From assembly GCA_022788085.1 (NCBI GenBank), contig JALEWA010000063.1:1-47719 (forward strand): DNA of 47,719 nt, given 5' to 3'. A program made the translations under genes and the position numbers. Of the stretch, positions 25,833 through 33,276 are shown piece after piece. Within the stretch, counting starts at the first letter, position 1; each line of letters starts with the position of its first letter. Source of the DNA: Lachnospiraceae bacterium. Lineage in GTDB: Bacteria; Bacillota; Clostridia; Lachnospirales; Lachnospiraceae. The notes beneath the pieces were generated by a model, which was given only the letters and a program-made list of their open reading frames with translations, made no database searches and was not told the origin of the DNA.

Positions 25833-27098
25833 ATGGAAAACGGGATTTCTAAGGCTGTGGCAGCTGCAGTGTTGAATTCACTAAAGGGCGGAGTAGTCCC
25901 TCGTGTTGGACTGGAATATATTACGGTTGGAAGAAGAAGCGAGATACAGGCATTGCTTCAGGATGTCTCCATTATTGAAAATGGTGGAGCTGCCATCCGG
26001 TTTATAGAAGGAAGATATGGTAGTGGAAAGACTTTCCTGCTGCATGCCTTGCGAAATCACGTAATGGAGAAAAATTTTGTCGTTACGGATGTAGAACTAT
26101 CAGTAGACAGGCGGTTTGTTGGAAACAGAGGACAAGGACTTGCTACCTATAGGGAACTGATTCGTAATATGTCGGTCAGCGCAAGACCGGATAATGGTGC
26201 ACTTTCTCTGATCCTTGATAAATGGATTGGTAATATAGAGAATCAGGTGGTGCAGTCGGAAGGCTTTACACCAGGTCAGGAGGTATTTGATCTGGCAGTA
26301 AGCAAGAAAATTTATGAAATTACTTCCTCTATGGAGGAAAGAATCAACGGCTTTGATTTTGGAAAAGTTCTTGCAGCCTACTATAAGGGACATAGAACCG
26401 GAGATTCGGAATTACAGAAAAGGGCATTTCGATGGTTATGTGGAGAGTATAGAACGAAAACAGAAGCAAAGAATGACCTCGGAGTGAATCTTATTGTAAC
26501 CGATGAGAACTGGTATGATTTTATGAAACTGTTTGCTGATTTTGTTGTAAAAGCAGGCTATGCAGGATTGTATATCTGTATCGATGAAATGGCAACCATT
26601 TATGAGATTCCAAGCAAGGTAGGACGGGAATATAATTATAGCAAGATACTTACCATATATAATGATATTCTTCAAGGAAAAGCCAGAAACATGGGAGTAA
26701 TCATGAGCATTACCAAGGAAGCCCTTGAGGATCCGATAAGAGGAATCTACAGCTTTGAACCACTCAAATCGAGGTTAAGGGAAGATATAGGACAGCAGGA
26801 TGGAGTTGTTCCATTAAGAGATATGGCGGCACCAATTATCAGGCTTACTCCTTTAAATCCGGGGGAGATGTATGTGCTCATTGAGAAACTGACAAAGCTT
26901 CATGAAGTAGTTTATGATTATGAAGCAAGACTGGAGCATGACGATTATATTTATTTCCTTAAGACGCAATATGCTAAGAAGCAAAGGGCGGATGATATCA
27001 CAGCAAGGGAAATGATTCGAAATTATATCACATTGTTGAATCTGACACAGCAGCACCAGAATAAATCAAAGGAGGAAATTGTAGCTGCGATATCTTAA
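25833..27098 (+). CDS. BrxC/BrxD-family (DUF2791) ATPase
   Basis: 421-residue P-loop ATPase. The N-terminus AAVLNSLKGGVVPRVGLEYI followed by VGRRSEIQALLQDV is the family signature; Walker A is EGRYGSGKTFLLHALR (~66-81), ADVELS-type strand VVTDVELSVDRRFVG follows, then GLATYRELIRNMS, and Walker B is LYICIDEMATIYEI (~250). The family includes the ATPase of BREX phage-defence systems and of TerB/helicase clusters. AGGGG is 7 nt before ATG 25833; the TTG frame from 25770 is rejected. None of the usual BREX partners (PglX methylase, PglZ, helicase) is present in the window. Confidence 0.88.
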   Translation: MENGISKAVAAAVLNSLKGGVVPRVGLEYITVGRRSEIQALLQDVSIIENGGAAIRFIEGRYGSGKTFLLHALRNHVMEKNFVVTDVELSVDRRFVGNRGQGLATYRELIRNMSVSARPDNGALSLILDKWIGNIENQVVQSEGFTPGQEVFDLAVSKKIYEITSSMEERINGFDFGKVLAAYYKGHRTGDSELQKRAFRWLCGEYRTKTEAKNDLGVNLIVTDENWYDFMKLFADFVVKAGYAGLYICIDEMATIYEIPSKVGREYNYSKILTIYNDILQGKARNMGVIMSITKEALEDPIRGIYSFEPLKSRLREDIGQQDGVVPLRDMAAPIIRLTPLNPGEMYVLIEKLTKLHEVVYDYEARLEHDDYIYFLKTQYAKKQRADDITAREMIRNYITLLNLTQQHQNKSKEEIVAAIS

Positions 27099-27169
27099 AT
27101 AAAAAGTAGATTTTTTAGGCAAAATCAAGTAACATAAGCTTGAGTCACGAGTAAGTGGAGGGTATGCGT

Positions 27170-27832
27170 ATGATAGAGCCTAAGAAAATTGTAAGATCAA
27201 GGCGCAAGACAATCGCACTCGTTATAGACAGTGACGGGGAACTGATTGTCAGGGCGCCTTTTTATGCGTCAGAAAATGACATCCTGCGTTTTGTGCGGGA
27301 GAAACAGAACTGGATAGAACAAAAAGCGAAGGAAATGAAACAGAAGACGAAAGAACGTCCCCGATTATCTTTACAGGAAGGAGAAACGATACCTTATCTT
27401 GGCAGGGAATGTATGATATTTAGAGGGATGACCAGGAAAATCTGCTTTGATGGAAATGCTTTCTTATTACCGGAGTCGGAAGATGCCGGAGCAAAACTGG
27501 TTTCTTGGTATAAAAAGCGTGCAGCAGTAATTTTGAAGGAAAGGGTAGAGAGCATAGCAGAAAAAATGCAGGTTTCTCCTGGCGGAGTCAGGATAACCTC
27601 TGCAAAAACAAGATGGGGCTCCTGTAGTTATACGAATCACTTAAATTTCACATGGCGTCTGATTATGTGCCCGCCTGAAGTGGTGGACTATGTCGTTGTA
27701 CATGAACTGTGCCATATCATACATAAAAACCACAGCAAAAGTTTTTGGAACTGTGTAGAAGGCATAGATACATCTTATCGAGAGCATGAGAAGTGGCTAA
27801 AGGAGAATAGAAGATTGATGGAGGTTATATAG
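27170..27832 (+). CDS. YgjP/SprT-like zinc metallopeptidase
   Basis: 220-residue protein of the YgjP (DUF45) family. The C-terminal half has TRWGSCSYTNHLNFTWRL followed by the zinc motif HELCH (in VVHELCHIIHKNHSKSFW), where the third His of KNHS is the expected extra ligand. The N-terminal half is a small basic beta-rich domain (KIVRSRRKTIALVI). Families of this type are predicted proteases and are often coded near restriction enzymes. GGAGGG is 8 nt before ATG 27170. It follows the ATPase by 71 bp without an obvious terminator and is 1 bp from the HAD gene, so it may belong to the same transcript. Confidence 0.88.
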   Translation: MIEPKKIVRSRRKTIALVIDSDGELIVRAPFYASENDILRFVREKQNWIEQKAKEMKQKTKERPRLSLQEGETIPYLGRECMIFRGMTRKICFDGNAFLLPESEDAGAKLVSWYKKRAAVILKERVESIAEKMQVSPGGVRITSAKTRWGSCSYTNHLNFTWRLIMCPPEVVDYVVVHELCHIIHKNHSKSFWNCVEGIDTSYREHEKWLKENRRLMEVI

Positions 27833-27833
27833 G

Positions 27834-28502
27834 ATGGATACAATAAAGGCAGTGATATTTGATATGGATGGTGTTTTGCTTGATACGGAAAAGCATTATT
27901 TTTCCAGTTGGCTTCAGGCTTCCAGGGAAGCAGGATTTCCTTTTACAAAAGAGCATGCATTGATGCTTCGAAGCTGTGATGCAAAGGTGGCATCGAAAAT
28001 GATGAAGGAGATTTTTGGAGATGCGTTTGATTATTATGCAGTCAGGGAACGGCGTAGACAGCTTGTGAAGGAGAGGCTGGAAACATATGGATTAGAGAAA
28101 AAACCGGGTGTAGAAGAAACACTTTCCTATCTGAGAAAGATGAGAATTAAGACAGCAGTTGCAACAGCGACGCCTTTAGACAGGGCAAGGGAACACCTGA
28201 CAGAGCTTGGCTTGTGGAACCTCTTTGACAAAGTGGTAAGTGCAAAAGAGGTAGAAAATGGAAAACCGGCACCGGATGTTTATCTCTATGCCTGCAAACA
28301 GATAGAGGAAGAACCATGTAACTGTATTGCCGTGGAGGATTCTCCAAATGGTATTATGTCTGCATACAGAGCAGGATTAAAGCCGGTTATGGTACCGGAT
28401 TTGACTCAACCGGATGAAGAATTGAAAAAGCTATTATTTGGATGTGCAAATTCTTTAACAGGAGTGTGTACAATTATTGACAACCTCTTGTCAAAAGAAT
28501 AG
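27834..28502 (+). CDS. HAD-superfamily phosphatase / phosphomutase-like
   Basis: 222-residue cytoplasmic HAD protein of the beta-phosphoglucomutase-like subgroup. Motif I is FDMDGVLLDTE (the first Asp is the nucleophile), motif II is ATATP, motif III is the Lys in ENGKPAPD, and motif IV is AVEDSPNGI. A helical cap domain occupies ~15-85. Such enzymes act on sugar or nucleotide phosphates; the substrate cannot be told. The ATG lies 1 nt after the stop of the metallopeptidase gene, with GGAGG at the end of that gene as ribosome binding site, so the two are translationally coupled. Confidence 0.88.
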   Translation: MDTIKAVIFDMDGVLLDTEKHYFSSWLQASREAGFPFTKEHALMLRSCDAKVASKMMKEIFGDAFDYYAVRERRRQLVKERLETYGLEKKPGVEETLSYLRKMRIKTAVATATPLDRAREHLTELGLWNLFDKVVSAKEVENGKPAPDVYLYACKQIEEEPCNCIAVEDSPNGIMSAYRAGLKPVMVPDLTQPDEELKKLLFGCANSLTGVCTIIDNLLSKE

Positions 28503-28564
28503 AATAAAAGTGTGTGAATAACATAAAATAAACATAAAATTTTGACGGAAAGGAAGTGTCGTAT

Positions 28565-28636
28565 ATGGACAGTTGTGATAGTTGTGGTCGACCTTGTAAG
28601 CATGGACAAATGTTTATATACGTGCACTCTTTATAA
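28565..28636 (+). CDS. possible 23-residue Cys-rich peptide in mgtE leader
   Basis: A short frame MDSCDSCGRPCKHGQMFIYV plus three residues, preceded by AAAGGAAGTG. Three Cys in a C-x2-C-x3-C pattern and a His suggest metal binding. It lies upstream of mgtE and its 3' half overlaps one arm of a 10-bp inverted repeat (28602-28611 with 28642-28651). It could be a leader peptide, a tiny protein, or chance. Confidence 0.4.
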   Translation: MDSCDSCGRPCKHGQMFIYVHSL

Positions 28637-28728
28637 TATCAATTTGTCCATCGTTTCATGAAGCCTGATAAAGTAACTGTTAGTTCTGTTTTAGGTATGT
28701 AAAACGGTGGTTTTTTTATGCCTAAAAC
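28602..28728 (+). promoter_or_regulatory. structured leader of mgtE
   Basis: Two hairpins stand before mgtE: ATGGACAAAT with ATTTGTCCAT (28602-28611, 28642-28651), and an 11-bp stem (28688-28698 with 28718-28728, one G-U pair) whose loop contains a further AAAAC/GTTTT hairpin (28701-28714) running into a T-tract. It does not match the M-box Mg2+ riboswitch I would expect before mgtE. The rest of the gap 28503-28837 shows nothing else that I recognise. Confidence 0.45.
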
Positions 28729-28837
28729 AATGGCACAGAAGTGTGCATAACCTATCATATCTGCAGATGCGGATAAAGTGATAAGATATTGTTACTGGAA
28801 CGGAGTGAACAGTAATATGATGTTTGAGGTGGAGAAG

Positions 28838-30229
28838 ATGGAAAATGAAGAAATTATGGCACCTGATTATGTGCAGGAGCTTGTAGAATTAATCCGAAGT
28901 GGTGAATCAGAAGAGACAATAGCAGAACAGCTTGACAACTATCATGATAATGATATTGCATCTGCGCTGGATGAGTTAAATGATTACGAAAGAAAAAAGC
29001 TGTATCAGATACTTGGCATTGAGAGAGTGTCAGAGGTATTTGCATATCTGGATGATGTTGGAAAATATCTGGATGAATTGGAGCTGGAAAAGGCAGCAGA
29101 TATCATCGAAAACATGGACGCTGACGATGCAGTCGATGTTTTGGAGGAAGTAGATGAGGAGACCAGAAAACAGTTAATCGAATTGATGGATGAAGAATCC
29201 AAAGAAGATATTAACCTGATTCGATCCTATGATGAGGACGAGATTGGTAGTAAGATGACTACCAACTATATTGAAATCAGCAGAAAGCTTAGCATTAAAC
29301 AGGCAATGCGTGAACTGATTGCTCAGGCTGAAGAAAATGATAACATTACGACGATTTATGTAAAGGATGATGATAATTCTTTTTATGGTGCAATTAACCT
29401 AAAGGATTTGATTATCGCACGCAATTATGTGGAGTTGGATTCCTTAATCAGTCAGTCTTATCCGTATGTAAGAGACCATGAGCAGATTGCAGATTGTATT
29501 GAAAGACTGAAGGATTATGCAGAGGATTCCATTCCTGTTCTGAATGAAACGAATGAGTTGATTGGTGTAATTACAGCGCAGGATATCGTTGAAGTTGTTG
29601 ATGATGAAATGGGTGCAGACTACGCGATGCTTGCTGGTATGACAGAAGAGGCAGAGCTTGAGGAAAGCGTATTGGAAAGTATTAAAAAACGTTTACCATG
29701 GCTGGTGGTTTTGCTTGCACTAAGCATGTGTGTATCTACGATTACCGGACTGTTTGAAAGTGTCATATCACAGCTTGCCATTATTGTCAGCTTTCAATCC
29801 CTGATTCTTGGCATGTCAGGTAATGTAGGAACACAATCACTTGCAGTTACCATTCGTGTGCTGATAGATGAGAATCTGGAAGTAAAGCAGAAATTTGGCA
29901 TGATGTTTAGGGAAATGAGAGTAGGTTTCTCGAATGGACTCATACTCGGACTTCTATCATTTGTATTTATAGGTATGTATATATGGTTGATTAAGGGAAA
30001 AACACCGGAATATGCATTTGCAATATCAGCTTGTGTTGGGATTGCACTTATGCTTGCCATGACGATATCAAGTCTGGTCGGCACCGTGGTACCTATTTTC
30101 TTCCATGAAATAAAGGTGGATCCTGCTGTAGCATCAGGACCGTTGATTACGACTGTGAATGACCTTGTAGCAGTGGTAACTTATTATGGATTTGCATGGC
30201 TTTTACTAATAAAAGTTTTACAGCTATAG
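28838..30229 (+). CDS. mgtE: MgtE-type magnesium transporter
   Basis: 463-residue Mg2+ channel. The N-terminal superhelical MgtE_N domain (~10-130) is strongly acidic, a CBS pair follows (~135-255, including ITAQDIVEVVDDE), and five membrane helices end the protein (~290-460), with the conserved SGNVGTQSLAVTIR and VPIFFHEIKVDPAVASGP. Cytoplasmic Mg2+ sensed by the N and CBS domains closes the pore in known members. GAGGTGGAG stands directly before ATG 28838; the longer frame starting at 28778 is not supported. The long structured leader suggests control at the RNA level. Confidence 0.95.
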   Translation: MENEEIMAPDYVQELVELIRSGESEETIAEQLDNYHDNDIASALDELNDYERKKLYQILGIERVSEVFAYLDDVGKYLDELELEKAADIIENMDADDAVDVLEEVDEETRKQLIELMDEESKEDINLIRSYDEDEIGSKMTTNYIEISRKLSIKQAMRELIAQAEENDNITTIYVKDDDNSFYGAINLKDLIIARNYVELDSLISQSYPYVRDHEQIADCIERLKDYAEDSIPVLNETNELIGVITAQDIVEVVDDEMGADYAMLAGMTEEAELEESVLESIKKRLPWLVVLLALSMCVSTITGLFESVISQLAIIVSFQSLILGMSGNVGTQSLAVTIRVLIDENLEVKQKFGMMFREMRVGFSNGLILGLLSFVFIGMYIWLIKGKTPEYAFAISACVGIALMLAMTISSLVGTVVPIFFHEIKVDPAVASGPLITTVNDLVAVVTYYGFAWLLLIKVLQL

Positions 30230-30238
30230 ATAAAGAAT

Positions 30239-30272
30239 GTAACGGCTTAACAGGCACACACTGAATGGTTAC
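30239..30272 (+). repeat. degenerate GTAAC/GTTAC inverted repeat before lipid kinase
   Basis: GTAAC (30239-30243) and CTGAATGGTTAC (30261-30272) resemble the arms of the hairpin before pth (19573-19612). The right halves (CTGAATxGTTACxAAGG) match closely; the left half has diverged. Confidence 0.45.
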
Positions 30273-30305
30273 AAAGGGATTACGATAAGAGAAGGATAAT
30301 AAATC

Positions 30306-31229
30306 ATGATTTATTTTATAGTAAATGAACATTCCAGAAGTGGTAAAGGTGCAGATGTGTGGAAACAGCTGGAAGAGCTGTTGAAGAAAGAAGAAGTACC
30401 GTATCAGGCAAGGCGTACGGAGTATGCCGGGCATGCAGTTCAGATTGCAGAAGAAATCAGCAGCCTGGAAGATGAGGAAATGAAGCTCGTAGCTGTTGGT
30501 GGAGATGGAACGATCAATGAGGTTGTAAATGGAATTGTAGATTTTGAGAAAATACAATTTGGGGCAATACCGACAGGCTCAGGAAATGATTTTGCAAGAG
30601 GACTTGGAATACTGGAAACACCACAGGAGATTCTTCTTAGAATATTGGAATCCAAAGGTACAAAAAGAATTGATATAGGAAGCGTGAGCTGGGAAGGGTG
30701 TGAGAAACCAAGGCTATTTCTCATAAGCTCCGGCGTAGGCATGGATGCGCTTGTATGTAAGAAAGCATTGACATCTAAACTGAAAAAGATATTAAACAGG
30801 CTGCATCTGGGAAAACTGACCTACCTTTTGATTACGATTCAGACGATTCTTAGTATGCAGACTGCTGATACAAGAGTAGTCATTGATCAGAATAGAAAAA
30901 CCTTATATAAGAATCAGATTTTTTCCGCTGCGATGAATTTCAGGGCGGAAGGTGGCGGAATCCCAATGGCACCAGATGCAGATGCACAGGACGGATTGCT
31001 TTCCGTGTGTACAATTCATGGAATCCCAAAGCTCTTGACCTTTTTTGTGCTACCATTTTTGGTGGCAGCCAAGCATGAACGTTTCCGCGGAGTGAAGATA
31101 GAAAACTGCACAGCTTGCGATTTATATATGAATAAACCACTTGTCCTTCATACCGACGGAGAATATTGTGGAGATGTTACAGAAGCTCATTTTAAGTGTC
31201 TGCCCGGAAAACTAAGAATATTATTATAA
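30306..31229 (+). CDS. diacylglycerol/lipid kinase family protein
   Basis: 307-residue DagK/YegS-type lipid kinase. Near the N-terminus are NEHSRSGKG and the ATP-binding VGGDGTINEVVNGI, then GAIPTGSGNDFARGLG, all family hallmarks. The C-terminal domain ends with HTDGEYCGD, which carries a conserved Asp-Gly-Glu. Members phosphorylate diacylglycerol or related lipids at the inner membrane face. AAGGATAA lies ~9 nt before ATG 30306. It is downstream of mgtE without a visible terminator, and its 3' end runs into a chemoreceptor remnant. Confidence 0.92.
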   Translation: MIYFIVNEHSRSGKGADVWKQLEELLKKEEVPYQARRTEYAGHAVQIAEEISSLEDEEMKLVAVGGDGTINEVVNGIVDFEKIQFGAIPTGSGNDFARGLGILETPQEILLRILESKGTKRIDIGSVSWEGCEKPRLFLISSGVGMDALVCKKALTSKLKKILNRLHLGKLTYLLITIQTILSMQTADTRVVIDQNRKTLYKNQIFSAAMNFRAEGGGIPMAPDADAQDGLLSVCTIHGIPKLLTFFVLPFLVAAKHERFRGVKIENCTACDLYMNKPLVLHTDGEYCGDVTEAHFKCLPGKLRILL

Positions 31230-31660
31230 ACTGCATTGTTAAAAAGATTGCAGATACTACGAAGTTCTCCAGAAAAGAACTGCTCATGCCGATTGTAAAG
31301 GTATCAGAGCAGATGACAGAGCTTGCGAAGGGAGCAGCTGAAGGGGCCGGAGAGACGAGAAAACTGATTGAAATGACTGTTGAAGCAGTGGGAAAGGGAA
31401 TTACTATTGCAGATATTACAGCAGAAAATATGAGTGAGGTCATGGTTGGAGCGAAAGAAACAACGGATAAAATGAAGCAAATGGCAGATGAACTTCGTGA
31501 GGAAGCAAATCATATGTATGAAATTGATGAGAATGTTTCCAAGGTCGCTGAGATTGTAGATAATAACTCTGCTACCTCGGAGGAAACGGCAGCTGTTAGT
31601 CAGGAGCAGACTGCACAGGTAGCTACCATGGTACAATTGCTTTCACAGTTTAAAATATAG
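31230..31660 (+). pseudogene. methyl-accepting chemotaxis protein fragment
   Basis: About 125-140 codons of the descending half of a chemoreceptor signalling domain: VKVSEQMTELAKGAAEGAGETRKLIE, which aligns with the segment after the hairpin tip, then helical repeats and the C-terminal NNSATSEETAAVSQEQTAQV. The sensor, membrane segments, HAMP and the conserved tip (NLLALN...GFAVVADE) are all missing. The break falls right where [10 protein letters not shown] would stand. The first ATG with any context is 31286, with only a weak ribosome binding site. I read it as a remnant of a deleted receptor; a translated decoy for CheW/CheA is a less likely alternative. Confidence 0.7.
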
Positions 31661-31664
31661 TACA

Positions 31665-31701
31665 TATGAAAAAAGGACTCCGGTTGGAGTCCTTTTCATA
31701 T
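31665..31701. terminator. bidirectional terminator
   Basis: AAAAGGACTCC (31671-31681), loop GGTT and GGAGTCCTTTT (31686-31696), with an outer ATATGAA/TTCATAT extension. It separates the remnant from the reverse-strand small gene. Confidence 0.9.
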
Positions 31702-31708
31702 GCACTGG

Positions 31709-31867
31709 TTATCTAAAAAGATTCAGTAGTTTATTCCATAAGGATTTTAAGGTCTGTGATGGCTGAATGAACGGTTCACAGTATCCATAGCGCTCTTCAC
31801 GCATCCATTGTGGTGTGACCTGTTCAGATGAATATGTATTGCATCCATTTAGAAATAATGTTGTCAT
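31709..31867 (-). CDS. 52-residue protein of unknown function
   Basis: Reads MTTLFLNGCNTYSSEQ to NKLLNLFR. An ideal AAAGGAGG ribosome binding site and a promoter (31915-31942) precede it on the reverse strand, and the bidirectional terminator at 31665-31701 follows within 10 bp, so it has the complete layout of a real gene. Content: a central aromatic and charged region (QWMREERYGYCEPFI), two Cys, and a short amphipathic C-terminal helix that could touch a membrane. I do not recognise the family. Confidence 0.72.
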   Translation of the reverse strand: MTTLFLNGCNTYSSEQVTPQWMREERYGYCEPFIQPSQTLKSLWNKLLNLFR

Positions 31868-31914
31868 AAAAAACGCCTCCTTTGTTGTTATCTCTTATTT
31901 GTTTTCTTAATATT

Positions 31915-31942
31915 ATCATACCAGAAAAAGGAAAAAAACCAA
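31915..31942 (-). promoter_or_regulatory. promoter of 52-residue protein gene
   Basis: On the reverse strand TTGGTT (31937-31942), a 16-bp spacer and TATGAT (31915-31920) with an upstream TG. Confidence 0.6.
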
Positions 31943-32089
31943 TGGATTACCATACTAAAAATAAACTCAAAATATGTACTCACAGTACGAAAAATGATAA
32001 AATTATAAAAAAAAAGAAAAATGTTAAAGTATATTATAGTATATAATGTACAATTATCCGTGTGTGACGGACAAAAGGAGGTAATTGTC

Positions 32090-33241
32090 TTGGGATTTAC
32101 AATAGAAGATATGAATCTGCTGTCAAAGGAACGGTATCAAATGGAAATGATAGGTGGAAGAAAGGGATGGTCTAATTCCATCAGTTGGATACTGATGCTG
32201 GAGGATACAGCAATTATTCATAATTTTACGGGAAAGGAACTTGCCGTTACAACAGGACTTGGTTTCGATACGGAAGAAAAGCTGATGAACCTTGTGGAAA
32301 TGCTTGTAAGCTGTCATGCCTCCGGCTTAATCATTAATGTAGGAGAATACATAAAGGAAGTTCCAAAGACTGTATGCAAGTATTGTGATGAGAATGATTT
32401 TCCGCTTATGACAGTTCCCTGGGAGGTGCTGCTCGTAGACATGATTAAGGATTTTAGTATCCGTATCTTTCTACAGGGTACCACAGACGAGGAAATTACA
32501 AGAGCGTTTATCTGTGCTGTCGAAACACCGAATAATCAGGAACTGTATCGGAAGACATTGCTGCCGTATTTTGATGTAGATGGAGAGTTTCGGGTAGTCC
32601 TGTTTACAACAGAAGGACTGGATGAGATGGACACGGTGGAGAGAAGGAGGCTTAGCTACCGTTTGCAGATTTATCTGGAAAATATTACGCATAATGGAAG
32701 CTTTTTTTATTATGATTCCAATTTTGTACTGATTATGAATGATGTGGCACAGAAGGACTACGATGAAATAGTTGACGGTGTGATACAGCGAACAAGAAGA
32801 AGGATGCCGGATATTCCAATTTACGTTGGAACAGGAAGCAAGGTATATGATATCGATAATCTGTATGTTTCATACCAAAGGGCGAAGGCGGCGGTAACAA
32901 TGGCAAAGAGAAAGCATATGCCAATTCTTCATTTTGACGAGATGGGAATCTATCGATTATTGTATTCTGTGAATGATACAGCCTTATTAAAGGAAATGAG
33001 TGAAGTTCCGTTACAGCCATTGCTTGATTATGATGCAAAACATCATGCAAATTATGTTGAAACGTTGGAATGTTATTTACAATACAATGGAAGCATACAG
33101 GCAGTATCGGAAGCAATGTACACACATCGAAATACCATTATTTACCGTATATCTAATATAAAAAAACTTTTAAAAAGTGAATTGGAAACAACGCAGGAAA
33201 GACTTATTTATCAAATTGCGTATTATATTCGAAACATGTAA
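32090..33241 (+). CDS. PucR-family transcriptional regulator
   Basis: 383-residue regulator. Residues ~1-125 form the PucR N-terminal sensory domain (LTTGLGF-like strand AVTTGLGFDTEEKL, then ASGLIINVGEYIKEVP). The last ~60 residues are the PucR-type helix-turn-helix (VETLECYLQYNGSIQAVSEA, then HRNTIIYRISNIKKLL). GGAGG is 8 nt before a TTG start at 32090; ATG 32021 lies before that site. Family members control purine, amino acid and sugar catabolism. It is only 35 bp upstream of the GH2 gene on the same strand, so I infer that it controls the hexuronide locus. Confidence 0.9.
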   Translation: MGFTIEDMNLLSKERYQMEMIGGRKGWSNSISWILMLEDTAIIHNFTGKELAVTTGLGFDTEEKLMNLVEMLVSCHASGLIINVGEYIKEVPKTVCKYCDENDFPLMTVPWEVLLVDMIKDFSIRIFLQGTTDEEITRAFICAVETPNNQELYRKTLLPYFDVDGEFRVVLFTTEGLDEMDTVERRRLSYRLQIYLENITHNGSFFYYDSNFVLIMNDVAQKDYDEIVDGVIQRTRRRMPDIPIYVGTGSKVYDIDNLYVSYQRAKAAVTMAKRKHMPILHFDEMGIYRLLYSVNDTALLKEMSEVPLQPLLDYDAKHHANYVETLECYLQYNGSIQAVSEAMYTHRNTIIYRISNIKKLLKSELETTQERLIYQIAYYIRNM

Positions 33242-33276
33242 CAAACTATACATGATGGCAAAATGGAGGTATGACT

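Noticed and set aside
28503-28837. M-box magnesium riboswitch before mgtE
   Set aside because: The conserved core sequences of this class are not present; only unrelated hairpins are seen.
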